Positions 1 through 11,015 of a stretch of DNA of 64,000 nt are shown here, one piece after another. This DNA is from Bactrocera neohumeralis (Eukaryota > Arthropoda > Insecta > Diptera > Tephritidae): contig NW_026089623.1 of assembly GCF_024586455.1 (NCBI RefSeq), positions 186,001 to 250,000 of the forward strand, in the 5' to 3' direction. The number at the start of each line of letters is the position of its first letter. The first letter of the stretch is position 1. Under the pieces are notes generated by a model. It saw only the letters and a list, made by a program, of their open reading frames with translations, did not search any database and had not been told where the DNA came from. A program made the translations under genes and the position numbers.

Positions 1-902
1 ATTTCTTAGTGCAGAAAGCTCATTATTCCACCAAAGAGGAGCAAGCTTGACTGGTTTAGAAGAAGAAAGGGAAAAGAATAGTTAGAAGCAGAACGTATAA
101 TTTTTTGGATTCTAGAAGCCTCTTGATTTATATTGGAAGAAAAGGGGAAATAACGTGAATGCGAAAAACAGGCTTCTTCAAACTTATCCCAATCAGCCGA
201 ATCAGTTTTAAACCGAATCCTGGGCTTAAAAAATGAATGAGGGCGAGAAGTAGATATTTTGGAAAGGATGGGAAAATGATCACTGCCATGGAGATCATCA
301 ATACAACACCAGGATATTTTTGAGGAGAGGGAGGCAGAACATATGGAAAGATCAATATTAGTGAAGGTAGAGTGAGTGGAAAAATGGGTGGGGGAACCAT
401 CATTTAAAACAATGCAGTTGGATCTTAGTAAGGCATCCTCAATGCTACGTCCCTTGGAGTTAGCCGAAGCAGAGCCCCAAAGGGGACTCCAAGCATTGAA
501 GTCACCACACAAGATAAAAGGATTTGAACCGGAAGGAATAAGATTTAAAAATTCAGTAGTAGAAAATGATTGATCAGGAGGGGAATAAGCACAGATGATT
601 GAAATTTTATAGGGGGCGAGGATCTCAATAGCTACAGAAGAAAAAATTGAAAGGGGTATGGGAAGTAATACGTGAGGTAGATTTCTTTTAACTAGGATGG
701 CAACTCCCTGCTTGTTGGTGGTGTTATGTGGGAGATTAATAAAATATCCCACATAAGCCCTAGGGGTAAAAGCTGAGGCATTATAAGATAGGTGAGTTTC
801 ATTCAACAGGATAATAGATGGATTGTACGATCCCATAAGTAACTCTAAGTTAATATAATTATTAACATAACCGTTAATGTTCCATTGAAGAAGTGTAATC
901 AT
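1..902 (-). pseudogene. Jockey-clade LINE ORF2, endonuclease domain (partial, frameshifted)
   Basis: This is the N-terminal apurinic-like endonuclease of a non-LTR retrotransposon, which nicks target DNA to prime reverse transcription. The start MITLLQWNINGY at 902 carries the first catalytic Asn motif. NETHLS, GDFNAWSPLWG and SDHFPI follow in the usual order, so the domain fills about residues 1-220. The open frame ends near base 6, but the typical post-endonuclease motif LAPLWWNNEL is readable in another frame at about 10-45. The frame is therefore broken by one base around 60-75. Reverse transcriptase would lie beyond the left edge. It sits 54 bp downstream of ORF1 on the same strand, the normal jockey order. 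Clade assignment is by motif style only. Confidence 0.85.
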
Positions 903-956
903 ATCATATGTAAACTTATAAAAGAAAAAAGTTAAGCTACGAATATTTTATTTAAA

Positions 957-2162
957 CTAAATGTCTTCATTGTAAGAAGGAAAATTGGGTAATGCAAGAG
1001 GATCTTGCGAGCAGGAGAGGGTGGGGGAGGGTGTGATAGGACAGGAGGAAAGGATATTGAGAGGAGAGTCAGAGATGGATAAAGGGGAAAAGAGAGGGGA
1101 AGGAGAAGTGACAGAAGAGGAGGTAGGATGGGTTGGAAGGGATTGTTTAGATGAATTGATGTCTGTAGTTGTTGTTAGATTAGTTTTGGTAGGATTGTTG
1201 GATTTGTTATTAGGTGTTGTTTCATTATTGATTTGATTAGTATTGTTAGAAATTTTAGCTATAGAGGCAAAAGAGTTTGCATTAGAAGTTGTATGAGAAA
1301 ATTGAATTTTATACTTGGTAACAGCTTCACGCATACTACATTTATAAATAGTTTTAATTTTTAATATTTCTTTGGATTGTTGATATTTAGGGCAAGTATT
1401 AGATGATGCCGGGTGGTCGCCCGAGCAATTTGCACACATTATTCTCTTACATTCAGTAGGTGGGGTATGATCGGAAGGGAGGTTGCATGAGACACAAGAA
1501 GGTGAATTACGGCAGTATTTTGCTGTGTGGCCAATTAATTGACATTGCTTACAACGCATAGGATTAGGGTAATACGGACGGACAGTGAGGTTCCTCCAGG
1601 CAACATCAATTCTTTCAGGAAGTTTGTATTTATCAAAAGTTAATAAAACTACACCCGTAGGATTACGGGAGCCGTCAGCAATTCGTGAAAACTTATGTAC
1701 AGCAGAAACACCCTGCTCCTTAAGACCATCAACAATATCTTCTTCTGATAAGTTATTCAGGAATGGGGCGTATATGGTGCCTTTAACCGTATTCAAAGTA
1801 TTATGAAACTTGACATTGATATGACCTCCGCCAGGTAAAATTTTTGCAGAAAGAAATTTGCTAGCTGTTTTGTTGTTATTTACAAAGAGCAGTAGGCTAC
1901 CATCACGTAGCTCAGTAACTTTACTTACTTCCTTACTGATTGCTTGAATACCTTTATACGTAGCGAAGCATGATAACGAATTAAGTGGCTTGTTGTCGTC
2001 CAGAGATGACATGACCAAAAATTTTGGATCGTCCGTGTTTGAGACTGGTAATTCTGGAAATTGGTCTAACGGGATCGGATTTGGTTTTTTTCTTTTCTTT
2101 TTCATTATTGGAGATAATAGGGAAAACCTATTATCCCCTAATTTGATGGCCCCAGGGGCCAT
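957..2162 (-). CDS. Jockey-clade LINE ORF1 (Gag-like nucleic-acid-binding protein)
   Basis: This 401-codon intact frame encodes the RNA-binding chaperone that packages LINE RNA. Three zinc knuckles stand in tandem at about residues 200-260: CKQCQLIGHTAKYC, CVSCNLPSDHTPPTEC and CANCSGDHPASSNTC, the classic jockey Gag arrangement. A basic patch (KKKRKKPNP) lies near the N-terminus, and the last 100 residues are a low-complexity Ser/Thr/Pro/Asn tail. The initiator at 2162 follows an AT-rich leader. ORF2 begins 54 bp downstream. The frame has no breaks, unlike ORF2, so the copy is probably young or the ORF2 frameshift is recent. The 5' end of the element was not located and may lie between about 2170 and 2450. 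Confidence 0.85.
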   Translation of the reverse strand: MAPGAIKLGDNRFSLLSPIMKKKRKKPNPIPLDQFPELPVSNTDDPKFLVMSSLDDNKPLNSLSCFATYKGIQAISKEVSKVTELRDGSLLLFVNNNKTASKFLSAKILPGGGHINVKFHNTLNTVKGTIYAPFLNNLSEEDIVDGLKEQGVSAVHKFSRIADGSRNPTGVVLLTFDKYKLPERIDVAWRNLTVRPYYPNPMRCKQCQLIGHTAKYCRNSPSCVSCNLPSDHTPPTECKRIMCANCSGDHPASSNTCPKYQQSKEILKIKTIYKCSMREAVTKYKIQFSHTTSNANSFASIAKISNNTNQINNETTPNNKSNNPTKTNLTTTTDINSSKQSLPTHPTSSSVTSPSPLFSPLSISDSPLNILSSCPITPSPTLSCSQDPLALPNFPSYNEDI

Positions 2163-2903
2163 AGTAAACGCGAATTTTAGTTTAACAAATTAAGAAATTA
2201 AGTGATTGAAAAGATATAAAACGATAAAAAATTAATTCACAAACAAAGCACGAGCGTAATATAAACGCAGAACAAACCGTTATACCGTTTTAACAAACTC
2301 AATAAGCACAGAGCGAAAAGCAACCGGTTACGATGACAGTTCGACGGTGAATGATATGGTTATTACTGTTTGTCAATGCTAACAAATTTAAATGTTAAAG
2401 GTAACAAACTGCTAACTAAAATAATAACACTAACAGAAATTTATGATTTTTAGCTTTTGCCGTCGTCGCGAAAAGACGCTCGTTGGCAAAGGCATGCTCG
2501 GGGAGATGTTACGGCGTCTGTTTTTATAAATGAAGCGAGGTCGTTTGTGGAATATGCGCCTGCGTTTATGAATGAAATCGTTTTTGTTGTAAAATTTACT
2601 ACATTTGGGCTTCGCCAATTCGGCTGCCATATTGATTTGTGATGCTTCTGCTATTTAGACAATTGTTGTTTTTGTAGAACAATGTTTAAATTTTTTGTTG
2701 GTGACATATTCACATGTGTACGCATATGTATGTATGTTTGTATGCTTGTGCATTATTTCTTCGGCAATGTATACAAATATATGTTCATATAAGTATATAT
2801 GAATGTATGGACATGCAGATCAATGCGCGCACATGTAATACATATATTGATAAGTGATAAAATCATGATTTGAATTTCTGAACGCGCACATGCGTATACA
2901 TAC
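2163..2903. other. LINE 5' leader and spacer, no gene seen
   Basis: This stretch holds the presumed 5' leader of the jockey element and then AT-rich spacer. A slightly GC-richer block at 2450-2530 contains CGTCGTCGCGAAAAGACG but no convincing protein. Microsatellite-like CATACGTATGTATG tracts lie at about 2710-2830. Short open frames on both strands here show no recognisable motif. Confidence 0.5.
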
Positions 2904-2911
2904 ATTTATAT

Positions 2912-4539
2912 GGCACAATTCCGATTTCTTTGGCGCCGCGATTTGAAGGTACCGTTGGAAAGAGGAAGTCCTCCTGATTAAAAAATATATAGGGTTATAG
3001 GTACCGCAAACGCTTAGTTTACGAGATATTCGACCTTAAAGTGCAAAAATTCCCAAAATTCGACCATTTCAACAAGCTATTTTACCGCATTAAACATACT
3101 TTACTCACATTTTTCACTTCAAATTAATTAATTTAAACTATAAACTTTTAAATAAATCCACATTTTACACTTTTAACAGTTTTTTTACCGAAGAAATCTT
3201 TATTTTAAAAATTACATTTTACACTCGTAGTGAACATCATGTGTGTGCTAAAATTACGACGAAATGGAGCGCTGCCATGTGATAATAAGGAAATTCGCTG
3301 AAATGCCTTTTTTCCCAAAAATTCCTCTATCCATTCATATGGATATGTTCTTTATTTAATTTAATAAACAAATATGTAATATTATATACTAATAATATAA
3401 TAATGAAAACTCAAACTTTGTTTGAATATTAGTGCAAGATAACCAAAAAATATAACCACTTTATAACGAAACTCAATATATTTTTTTTATTTTAACGCAG
3501 AAAGGAGTACTATGCGAAAGTACTTCAGTGACCCCGGGTATTCGCTCGACCAGGGTTATTTTTTTAAAGCGCGGCCGAAGGCCGCCAACGCAAAAGGAGT
3601 ACTACGCGAAAGTATTTCAGTCACCCCGGGTATTCGCTCGACCAGGGTTATTTTTTTAAAGCGCGGCCGAAGGCCGCCAACGCAGAAAGGAGTACTACGC
3701 AAAAGTACTTCAGTCACCCCGGGTATTCGCTCGACCAGGGTTATTTTTTTAAAGCGCGGCCGAAGGCCGCCAACGCAGAAAGGAGTACTACGCAAAAGTA
3801 CTTCAGTCGCCCCGGGTATTCGCTCGACCAGGGTTATTTTTTTAAAGCGAGGCCGAAGGCCGCCAACGCAGAAAGCAGTACTACGCGAAAGTACTTCAGT
3901 CACCCCGATATGATATAAATTTTACAATATTATTATAGATTTTTACTTATTTATTTTTATTAAACATAAATCGCATATTATACATATACATACATATGTA
4001 TATATACATGTGTATATGGAACAAGTTTTCACAACTCAATATTATAACTTGAAAACTGTTGGAAAGTATTTTTTATTATAATTAATATAAAAAAAAGAAT
4101 CACGCAAAAGAACAAACAAAGAAAAATCGTTAAGAATCCTACAAATTTGGTGTTTGAGATGTGGCAACGCTCGTTTTCCTCATAATTGTAAACAATCTAG
4201 CCTTTGCAACGATGGGTGTTCTAAGTGATTTTTAAATTAATAAATATAGGTAAAATATTACAAAAAAAAGTGAAATGTGAACTTATTTCAATCTTTAAAG
4301 TGTATATTTAAATATAACAAGAGAAAAATGTGAAAAAATTTAGAGAAACATAGAGAAATAACATGTTTTCTTAGTGCAAATTTTTGAATTTTTAAACGTG
4401 AATATTTCAAAAAATATTAATTATTTTTACATTATTTTTGGATATTCCTCCTCTGGAGAAGCTACCCTATCCGCACATACCCCATTTATATGGAAATTCG
4501 TTTTTTTTACCCCGCCGCCAAAGTAATCGGAATCGTGCC
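2912..4539. mobile_element. Non-autonomous TIR DNA transposon, 1628 bp, with 8-bp TSD
   Basis: The ends are imperfect inverted repeats of about 27 bp. The left begins GGCACAATTCCGATTTCTTT and the right, read inward on the minus strand, begins GGCACGATTCCGATTACTTT. The element is flanked by a perfect 8-bp duplication ATTTATAT at 2904-2911 and 4540-4547. There is no transposase; the only striking content is the 93-bp minisatellite at 3494-3905. An 8-bp TSD fits hAT, P or Merlin superfamilies, but the GGCAC terminus is not the usual hAT end, so the superfamily is left open. A second, interrupted copy lies at about 7812-15150 in reverse orientation and confirms that ends, flanks and minisatellite belong to one unit. 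Confidence 0.85.
3494..3905. repeat. 93-bp GC-rich tandem repeat, about 4.4 copies
   Basis: The word AACGCA(G)AAAGGAGTAC starts at 3494, 3587, 3679, 3772 and 3865, giving spacings of 93, 92, 93 and 93. Each unit contains the hairpin GCGGCCGAAGGCCGC, an AGTACT...AGTACT inverted repeat, ACCCCGGGT and a T-rich tract. The period is a multiple of three and the unit lacks stops in one frame of each strand, so long open frames appear on both strands. These are judged artefacts of the period and not proteins. The array is much GC-richer than its surroundings. Confidence 0.95.
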
Positions 4540-4547
4540 ATTTATAT

Positions 4548-5133
4548 GAACAGATGATAAGATTAATATGATAGACGATGTACTTGTTTATATATTGTTG
4601 TGATAAATTCCATTTCTATTAGTAAGAAACATAATACAAAAATATTTATTACAACATTAGAGTATATTATGTAAAAATCAAATAAAATTATTAAATAGGC
4701 AAGTTCAAATTGACTATAAATATTACTATGCATGCATTCATACAAAATTATACTCATATCATAATTATGTTTATGTACATGTCAATATTGAATTGCTGAG
4801 GGCAAAATGCAAAAGCATACATGCATACATATGTACATATGTATATACATACATTGCACATACAAGCGATTGTCTGGTTGAAAGCAAAAATTGAAGCATG
4901 AAAATATCACATTGCTGTCGTTGGGAGTATCATCACGAGCATGCATACATATGTATGTACATATATTTATGTGTCTTCATATTCATGGGTATGTGAGAGA
5001 GTTTGTGGGCACACAGACAAGACGTATCACATCGGGCAGCACTGTTTGTCAGTTATTCTATTATTTCATTCTCTTTATATTCTTCTTGGAAAATTACAGT
5101 TTCAACTGAATTCTAAGCTTTTAGTTTTAAGAA
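4548..5133. other. AT-rich spacer, no gene seen
   Basis: The stretch contains palindromic microsatellite tracts such as ACATATGTACATATGTATAT at about 4820-4860. No coding, RNA or TE motif was recognised. Confidence 0.5.
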
Positions 5134-5141
5134 GAGTCACT

Positions 5142-7565
5142 TAGGGATGTCGGAAATAGAATAAAGTATCGATATATATTGTATCCGTCATTTTTGAATA
5201 TATCAATATCGACATTGATATTTTTATTTAAAATTATCGATATATCGGTATGATATGAAAAAAAAAAATTTGGCCCAATCTACTTTAATCATCTTACCTT
5301 ACTAGATAAATACTAACCAATAGACATAATTTTTAATAAATCAAGAACAACAATTAAAACATTAATTATTTATTAATCAAACCAATATTTATCTGATACA
5401 GACATAAGAAAAACTCTTTGATTTACGTGCTCGGCTGTAAGCCGACTTCTGTTATTGGGTACTGCGAGATTCACAGCAGGTGCCACTCTCTCCGAGGAAA
5501 CCGAGGACGCAGGCGATATCAAATACTTTAGAGCTATGTCGGAAAGGACTGGGGTAAAATGACGACAATCAAACCAGAATTTTGTTGGATTCTCTTTTCT
5601 GGATATTATAGGCTGATCTAGATATTGCTTTAGTTCGCTAGGCATGCCATCACTGGTTGAAGTTGAAAGTAAAGAGTTTGCTGAAGCGGCAGCAATATCT
5701 ATCATAATTTTTTCATGTCCGGACCACAACGACGGCGAAGAATTTTTGAAATTTGGAATTATGGTAGTGCGAGTGGGTCTGAGTTCAGGCGAAAGTTGTC
5801 CTCTACGTCTATGTTCTAAACGTATTTCTTTTGACAGTTCGGTTATTGCAGTGGAAGCAGCTAGCGCTGAACTAAAATGAATACGCTTAAAACGTGGGTA
5901 TAAAATTGTTGCTTTGGCCAGATGTAAATGTCGCTCTAGTGGTTCTAGTTTTGCAATAACTAAATTTAACAAACTCTTCTGAACAGCAATACCAAATTCG
6001 GTGAAAGGTTTTACTTGTTCAAGGCCTCTCTGAAGCAAGTTTGCAATGGGAATCACCAAACTTGAAGTCACGTACTGATCGCCGCTAATTTCTTCAGTAG
6101 ATCTCGTATGACACCTAACTCTGAAGAAGTTATCATATCAGATGCGATCCGCCTGGTTGCCAAAATCTTAGCCACAGTAACTGATAATGTATTGAATCTT
6201 TCCAACATATCAAGACAAGAATTCCACCTTGTGCTTACTGATTGTATAAGTGTTAATTCTTCTCCCTCTTCCTTTTGTCCCTTTTGTTCTTTTCGCAAAT
6301 CATTGCGTTCACAGATTGTTTGAAATATGTTACAATGGCTTTGACCCGATTGGCAATTTTAAGAACTGGTGCATTATCTCTTGTTGCGCCATACACTATT
6401 AAATTCAACAAATGTGCCATGCAAGGAAGTCTTTTTCCATCTTCCAAAAATTTCTTCACTGCAGCAACTATGTTAGCACCACCATCAGTGGTAATTGCTA
6501 AGATGCAATCCTTTTCTATTGAAAACTGGTCGGTAATATTTTCAAAGCATTCTTTTATCTAATCAGCAGTGTGTGCCTACAGGAGAGAAGACCAATATTA
6601 GTCCACTTTAGGAAATTTTTTATAACTTACTATTTTTTTTAATTTGATGCATTTATTTTATACTTTACTTACCTGATACATTCTTCGTGCTGTCAATGTC
6701 ACCATCTCATGTTCAGATTCAGGAGTGCAGTTATTTGCTGTGTTAAGAAAATGCGCTGTTACTACGATGAAACTTTGTGTCGAGTTCATGAGAGTTAAAG
6801 CCAATTTAATTGTATTAATGTGCAAATATATGTAATGCTAGATTAGTTAACTCAAGTGTTATTACCTGCAGTGGATTATAATTCCTTTATCCTGTATTGT
6901 TGTTATTGAGTGAAATGTGTTGAATGTCTCACTGTTGGTTTGTCGAATTAAACTTCACTTGTTGTATTTGAGAAAAAAGATATAAAAAATGTTTTGTTTT
7001 ATCGTGGGATGGGATTTTCCGTATTCACTGTTTTTCACTCCTATGTTGTAAAAATGAAGATTAGTTTTATTAAAGCCAACACTTGTACTTATTATTTATT
7101 GCAGCTAATTTTTGAACACTGGCACTCTTCTTGGCGTCTGAACAATAAGTGACGCTTCTAGAAACTACGAATTAAGTATTCAGTTGAAACTGTGAATTTA
7201 TAAGAAGAATAATTGACGAACAGTGTGCCCACAATCCTTTGGTAAAAAACGCCGGAAAAGATGTTTTCTTTTTCTCCTCTTTCGCCTGTTGAGTAAAGTT
7301 GGGGCGGTTGATATTCCTCCGCATTACGCTTCTATTACTTTATGTAATTTGTGGGAGTAATGCAGAGGAGTATTTGTTTGGATTAAACAGTTAGTATAAA
7401 AAAGGATTTAGAATTTTTTGATCATAAAAATATCGTTTTTATACCTTTTCAATACTCATAATATTATATCGATACCTCGATATATCGAAACAATAAATAT
7501 CGCTCAAAAATATTGTTACATTGAAAAAATTATATCGATATATCGATATTTTTTCGAGAACCCTA
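5142..7565 (-). mobile_element. hAT transposon with TATCGATA-rich ends
   Basis: The left end is TAGGGATGTCGG and the right end read inward is TAGGGTTCTCGA. Both fit the hAT terminal rule YARNG. The flanks GAGTCACT (5134-5141) and GCGTCACT (7566-7573) form an 8-bp TSD with one mismatch. Subterminal regions at 5168-5245 and 7435-7555 are packed with ATATCGATA words. The transposase frame inside is broken and its 5' third is not readable, so the copy is inactive. A hAT assignment is well supported by ends, TSD and protein together. Confidence 0.88.
5373..6560 (-). pseudogene. hAT transposase remnant (ZBED-like)
   Basis: The protein is readable in three overlapping frames on the minus strand. 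Upstream, at about 6500, is the catalytic-core start AITTDGGANIVAAV, followed by LPCMAHLLNLIV and SVSTRWNSCLDMLERF, which matches the hAT RNase-H core with its conserved RW. The C-terminal frame (5373-6071) ends with the hAT dimerisation block SPASSVSSERVAPAVNLAV then NRSRLTAEHVNQRVFL. Frame changes occur near 6070 and 6280. The expected N-terminal BED zinc finger was not found in 6560-7300, so it is either deleted or spliced beyond recognition. Confidence 0.85.
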
Positions 7566-7573
7566 GCGTCACT

Positions 7574-7811
7574 TCTTGCCCACAAGTGAAGAAGTCTTTT
7601 GAGTTATCTTAATAAATAATCTGTAATTTTATATAATTGTGGTGTATAAGTCACCACAAGTTGTATTTGTTTACATTTTTCGCTGTTAAAACTGTAAACA
7701 ATGTTAACATTTCATAGCGTGAATTCTGTGGTTGAGGTGAATTCCTTACTTTAATTCTAACAAATGTTCGATATCGAACCTGCACCTTCTCTATGCTTTA
7801 AGTTCACAGGC
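7574..7811. other. AT-rich spacer between two transposons
   Basis: No coding or RNA feature recognised. It ends at the start of the second copy of the 1.63 kb TIR element. Confidence 0.4.
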
Positions 7812-8135
7812 TGGACACGATTGCGATTACTTTGGCGGTCGGGTAAAAAACACGAATTTCAGTATAAATAGGGTTTTTGCTGATAAAGGAGTTTTTCCAG
7901 AAGAGGAATTTCGAAAAAAAAGTGGTTGACACTTATATTTTTTAACATATTCCCGATTAAAAATTCAAAAATTTGTATTAATAGCGCATAGTATTTCTCA
8001 ATGTTTCACTAAACGTTTTCACATTTTTTACTTTGTATATTTAAATATGCATAAAATAAGTTCACATTTCACTTTTATTTTGTGATTTTTTAGCTAAATT
8101 TATTAATTTAAAAATCACTTACCCCACTCATTGAA

Positions 8136-8544
8136 AAGCATTGTACAAGGGGTAGTCAAATTGATTATTTACAGTACTTAATCTACCCCCCAAGTGTCCA
8201 TTCACAATAAAATCATTAGGGCTGTCTGTGGTGAATAAGGGTGGCGAGAGGTCAAAACGGGTTGCTCGAAAAGAAAATGCTGTAATAAATAAACTACTGA
8301 ACCGATTTTAGTAAAATTTAGCACATTGTATTCAGTTCGAATCAACTTAGAAGATAGGATAGTAAAAACAATTCATAATTAAAGAATATAGTGAAAGCTC
8401 CATTAAATGATCGCCCTATTAAGCGGACATCTCCATCAACCATGCACATTGTTGATGTTTATTAAATACAATCTATTAAGCGGATAACTCTAATAACTGG
8501 ACAGAAAGACTGGTAACCAGGCATTGAGAAAACAGCCTTATCGT
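8136..8544. other. Unassigned insertion, with a Tigger-like terminal sequence
   Basis: This interrupts the TIR element. Near 8390-8440 the wording GAAAGCTCCATTAAATG and TTAAGCGGACATCTCC resembles Tigger/pogo terminal repeats, but no partner end or coding sequence was seen. Confidence 0.35.
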
Positions 8545-8711
8545 GCGATTCTGTACTGTGATATAGTCTCAAGTCTCTAAATTTTACTATCAGGTCTCAA
8601 ATTTGAGGCAATAATGCTAGAGACTGTTTAGTGAATAGTAACTAGTCACAAATTCACTTTTCACACTACTCATGTCTCAAATAGAGAATAGAGACTGGTT
8701 ACAGAATCCCG
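8545..8711. repeat. Short MITE with GATTCTGTA ends
   Basis: The ends GCGATTCTGTACTGTGAT and (inward) GGGATTCTGTAACCAGTC share GATTCTGTA in inverted orientation. The interior is rich in GTCTCAAATTTGAGAC-type words. The same family, longer and inverted, is at 28697-29310. There is no coding content. Confidence 0.65.
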
Positions 8712-8765
8712 CTATTAAATTTGTTATTTTTTCCAATGAAATTTATTTAATGGTTAAGAAAATTT

Positions 8766-9175
8766 CCTGCGATAAATTTTCTTGTGCTAGTGTGCAGCTC
8801 TAAAAAAAATCGAGTACTAATTTTTAATGCATTTTTTCAATAAAATGCGTATTTGGCAATCCAGGTTTTGAGAAGAAAAAATTAATCAACAATTGTTTCT
8901 TGAATAAAATTCAAAGTAATCGTTAAATTCATCTTTTCTTCTTGAAATGTTGTGTACAACTTACCAATCATCAACAACATTCCTTAAATAGCAATGAAAA
9001 TGTTTATGTCACTACACACATACATACATACATACATATTACGCACGAAGTTTATTTTATTTCTTTATTCTCTCTTGCTCTTCTAATGTGGATCATTCAC
9101 AATGCGTAACCAGCTGTCAAAATTACTTGAAGAAATAAGTTTAATTGTATTATCAAACAATTTAATTATACCTTC
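8766..9175. repeat. Diverged copy of the GCAGCTCTCAAG MITE
   Basis: The order of words (CCTGCGATAAATTT, CAACAATTGTTTCTTGAA, CCAATCATCAACAACATT, TCTCTTGCTCTTCTAATG, AACCAGCTGTCAAAATTACT) matches the full 516-bp copy at 27007-27522. This copy is more diverged and lacks clean terminal repeats. Confidence 0.7.
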
Positions 9176-9335
9176 TCGATATAGATAAAGATGCTGTATA
9201 TTTTTAAGCGTTTTAGTTATTATTGATGGACAAATTTGAAATTATATTTGATAATGAGAGCACCAGAAGAAATAACTATTGTAGCAAAATTCGGTATTAC
9301 ATGTCATAATAATTCTTAACAACAGTTAAACATAA

Positions 9336-9826
9336 TAGGGGTATTCGCTTGCTCTTGCAAGATTGCAGATTGCAAAAATACTATACCGAAATATACAAGG
9401 GCACGAGAGCACCCATTGCAGGATCTAGTGATATATGAATGGCTAATTCGGTCAATATGTTGTGAATGACTATTAAGCATGGCTATTGTGAATTGGCGCA
9501 CCTTCTGCATACATTTTTAACAAAAAAAACTGTAACAAATCTTTATATTTTAAATAGAAATAATAAAATCTATTTATTACTTACCTTCCTCAACAATTTA
9601 ACGACGTAATATGTCTTTATGTAAAATGACAGCTAAATAGTGACAGTTGCAATTATATTTTTACGTGACATTGCATGCAAATATACATGGGTTTTGGTCT
9701 GACATATTTTACAGCCATTGCAAATAATTTTCTGCGTGTATTTGTTGTTGTGCCGTTGCACCAAGAGGAAATATATGTAATTCTTGCACCGTGCAAGGGT
9801 TTTGCAAGAGCAAGAGAATACCCCTA
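9336..9826. repeat. MITE, 491 bp, with TAGGGGTATTC ends
   Basis: The left end is TAGGGGTATTCGCTTGCTCT and the right end, read inward, is TAGGGGTATTCTCTTGCTCT, a TIR of about 25 bp. There is no coding content. The TAGGG terminus would suit hAT, but no 8-bp flanking duplication is visible, so the class is uncertain. Confidence 0.7.
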
Positions 9827-10231
9827 ATTTTTCATCGTAAGATAAATAACGATGTAATTATAGAATTCATATTTCCTAATCTTTAGGTATAAATTTTTTT
9901 AATAACAATCTAAATACACGTTTTTTATATCAGAATTTAGCTATACGGCGGCGATCAGGAATCCCACTCGTTTCCAAATGGACTGCTTTTGTAGGAATGT
10001 GGTAGCTGTTTTAGTTTTTCAGTACTTGAAAAAAAAAATATATTTTATGAACAACTCTTTACATAAAAAATTACCATATTATAAATTTGGATGTAAATAA
10101 GCATATTCTGGACCCCACTATCTGGCATGGTCGCTTCTTTTACACATGGCTCAAGCAGCTCACTACTTCCGGTCTTTGACCAAGTATCCTCTGGGTAGCC
10201 TAAGAACATCCGTTCGAAGGCGAGCTAAAGT

Positions 10232-10939
10232 GTGAAGGCGAAACATCTCCTACATAGGGTTGTGCGCTGGGTTTGGGACCCGCCACGTAAAAAGCTCACC
10301 CCAATGAAAAACCAACAACAGCCTCGGATGAGAGACCCCCCTTTTGATGACGACCATGGCAAACGAAATAAGGACTACGAATTAAGGGCATACACCTGGA
10401 ATGTCCGGTTCCTTAATTGGGAAGGTGCCGCTGCCCAGCTGGTTGATGTCCTCGTAAAAACAAAGGCTGACATCACCGCCGTCCAAGAAATGCGATGGAC
10501 GGGACAAGGACAGAGACGAGTAGGTCTTTGTGACATTTACTACAATGGCCATATAAAGGAGCGCAAGGCTGGTGTTGGATTCGTGGTGGGAGAGAGACTC
10601 CGTCGCCGAGTACTATCATTCACTGCGGTGAATGAACGTCTAGCCACAATCCGTATCAAAGCGAGGTTCTTCAACATATCGCTGATCTGCGCCCACGCCC
10701 CGACGGAAGAGAAGGACGATGTGACCAAAGATGCATTCTATGAGTGCTTGGAGCGCACTTATGAAGGCTGCCCCCGCCACGATGTCAAAATCGTGCTTGG
10801 CGACTTTAACGCCAGGGTGGGCAAAGAAGGAATCTTTGGCACTACGGTCGGTAAATTCAGCCTCCACGACGAAACATCCCCAAATGGGTTGAGGCTGATT
10901 GACTTCGCCGGGGCCCGAAATATGGTTATCTGGTACTAG
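10232..10939 (+). pseudogene. RTE-like endonuclease domain
   Basis: This encodes the apurinic-like endonuclease often annotated in insects as craniofacial development protein 2-like. Motifs in order: AYTWNVRFLN, AVQEMRWTGQG, LICAHAPTEEKDD, VLGDFNARVG. The last motif, with its partner histidine, should follow in the missing segment: the frame stops at 10937-10939, and the frame of IDHVVIDGRHVSSV resumes only at about 11000. The reading frame upstream of about 10385 covers leader sequence, so the annotated Met is probably not the biological start. Confidence 0.85.
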
Positions 10940-11015
10940 ATTCCAGCATAAGAAGATTCATTAAGCTACCTGGCTGTCTCCGGATCGAAAAACTACCAAC
11001 CAGATCGATCATGTT

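Noticed and set aside
985..1236. 83-codon plus-strand frame
   Set aside because: It is the shadow of the low-complexity tail of the LINE ORF1 on the other strand.
3494..3905. Regularly spaced repeats that might suggest a CRISPR array
   Set aside because: The whole 93-bp unit is repeated, so there are no unique spacers. The context is a eukaryotic transposon.
3512..3913. Open frames of 133 and 115 codons on opposite strands
   Set aside because: They are a by-product of a 93-bp tandem repeat without stops. The translated units show no domain and no start or stop of their own.
4820..4860. Alternating TACATATGTA tract as a regulatory palindrome
   Set aside because: Similar tracts occur throughout the window (2710, 3980, 31410, 50290) and behave as ordinary dipteran microsatellites.
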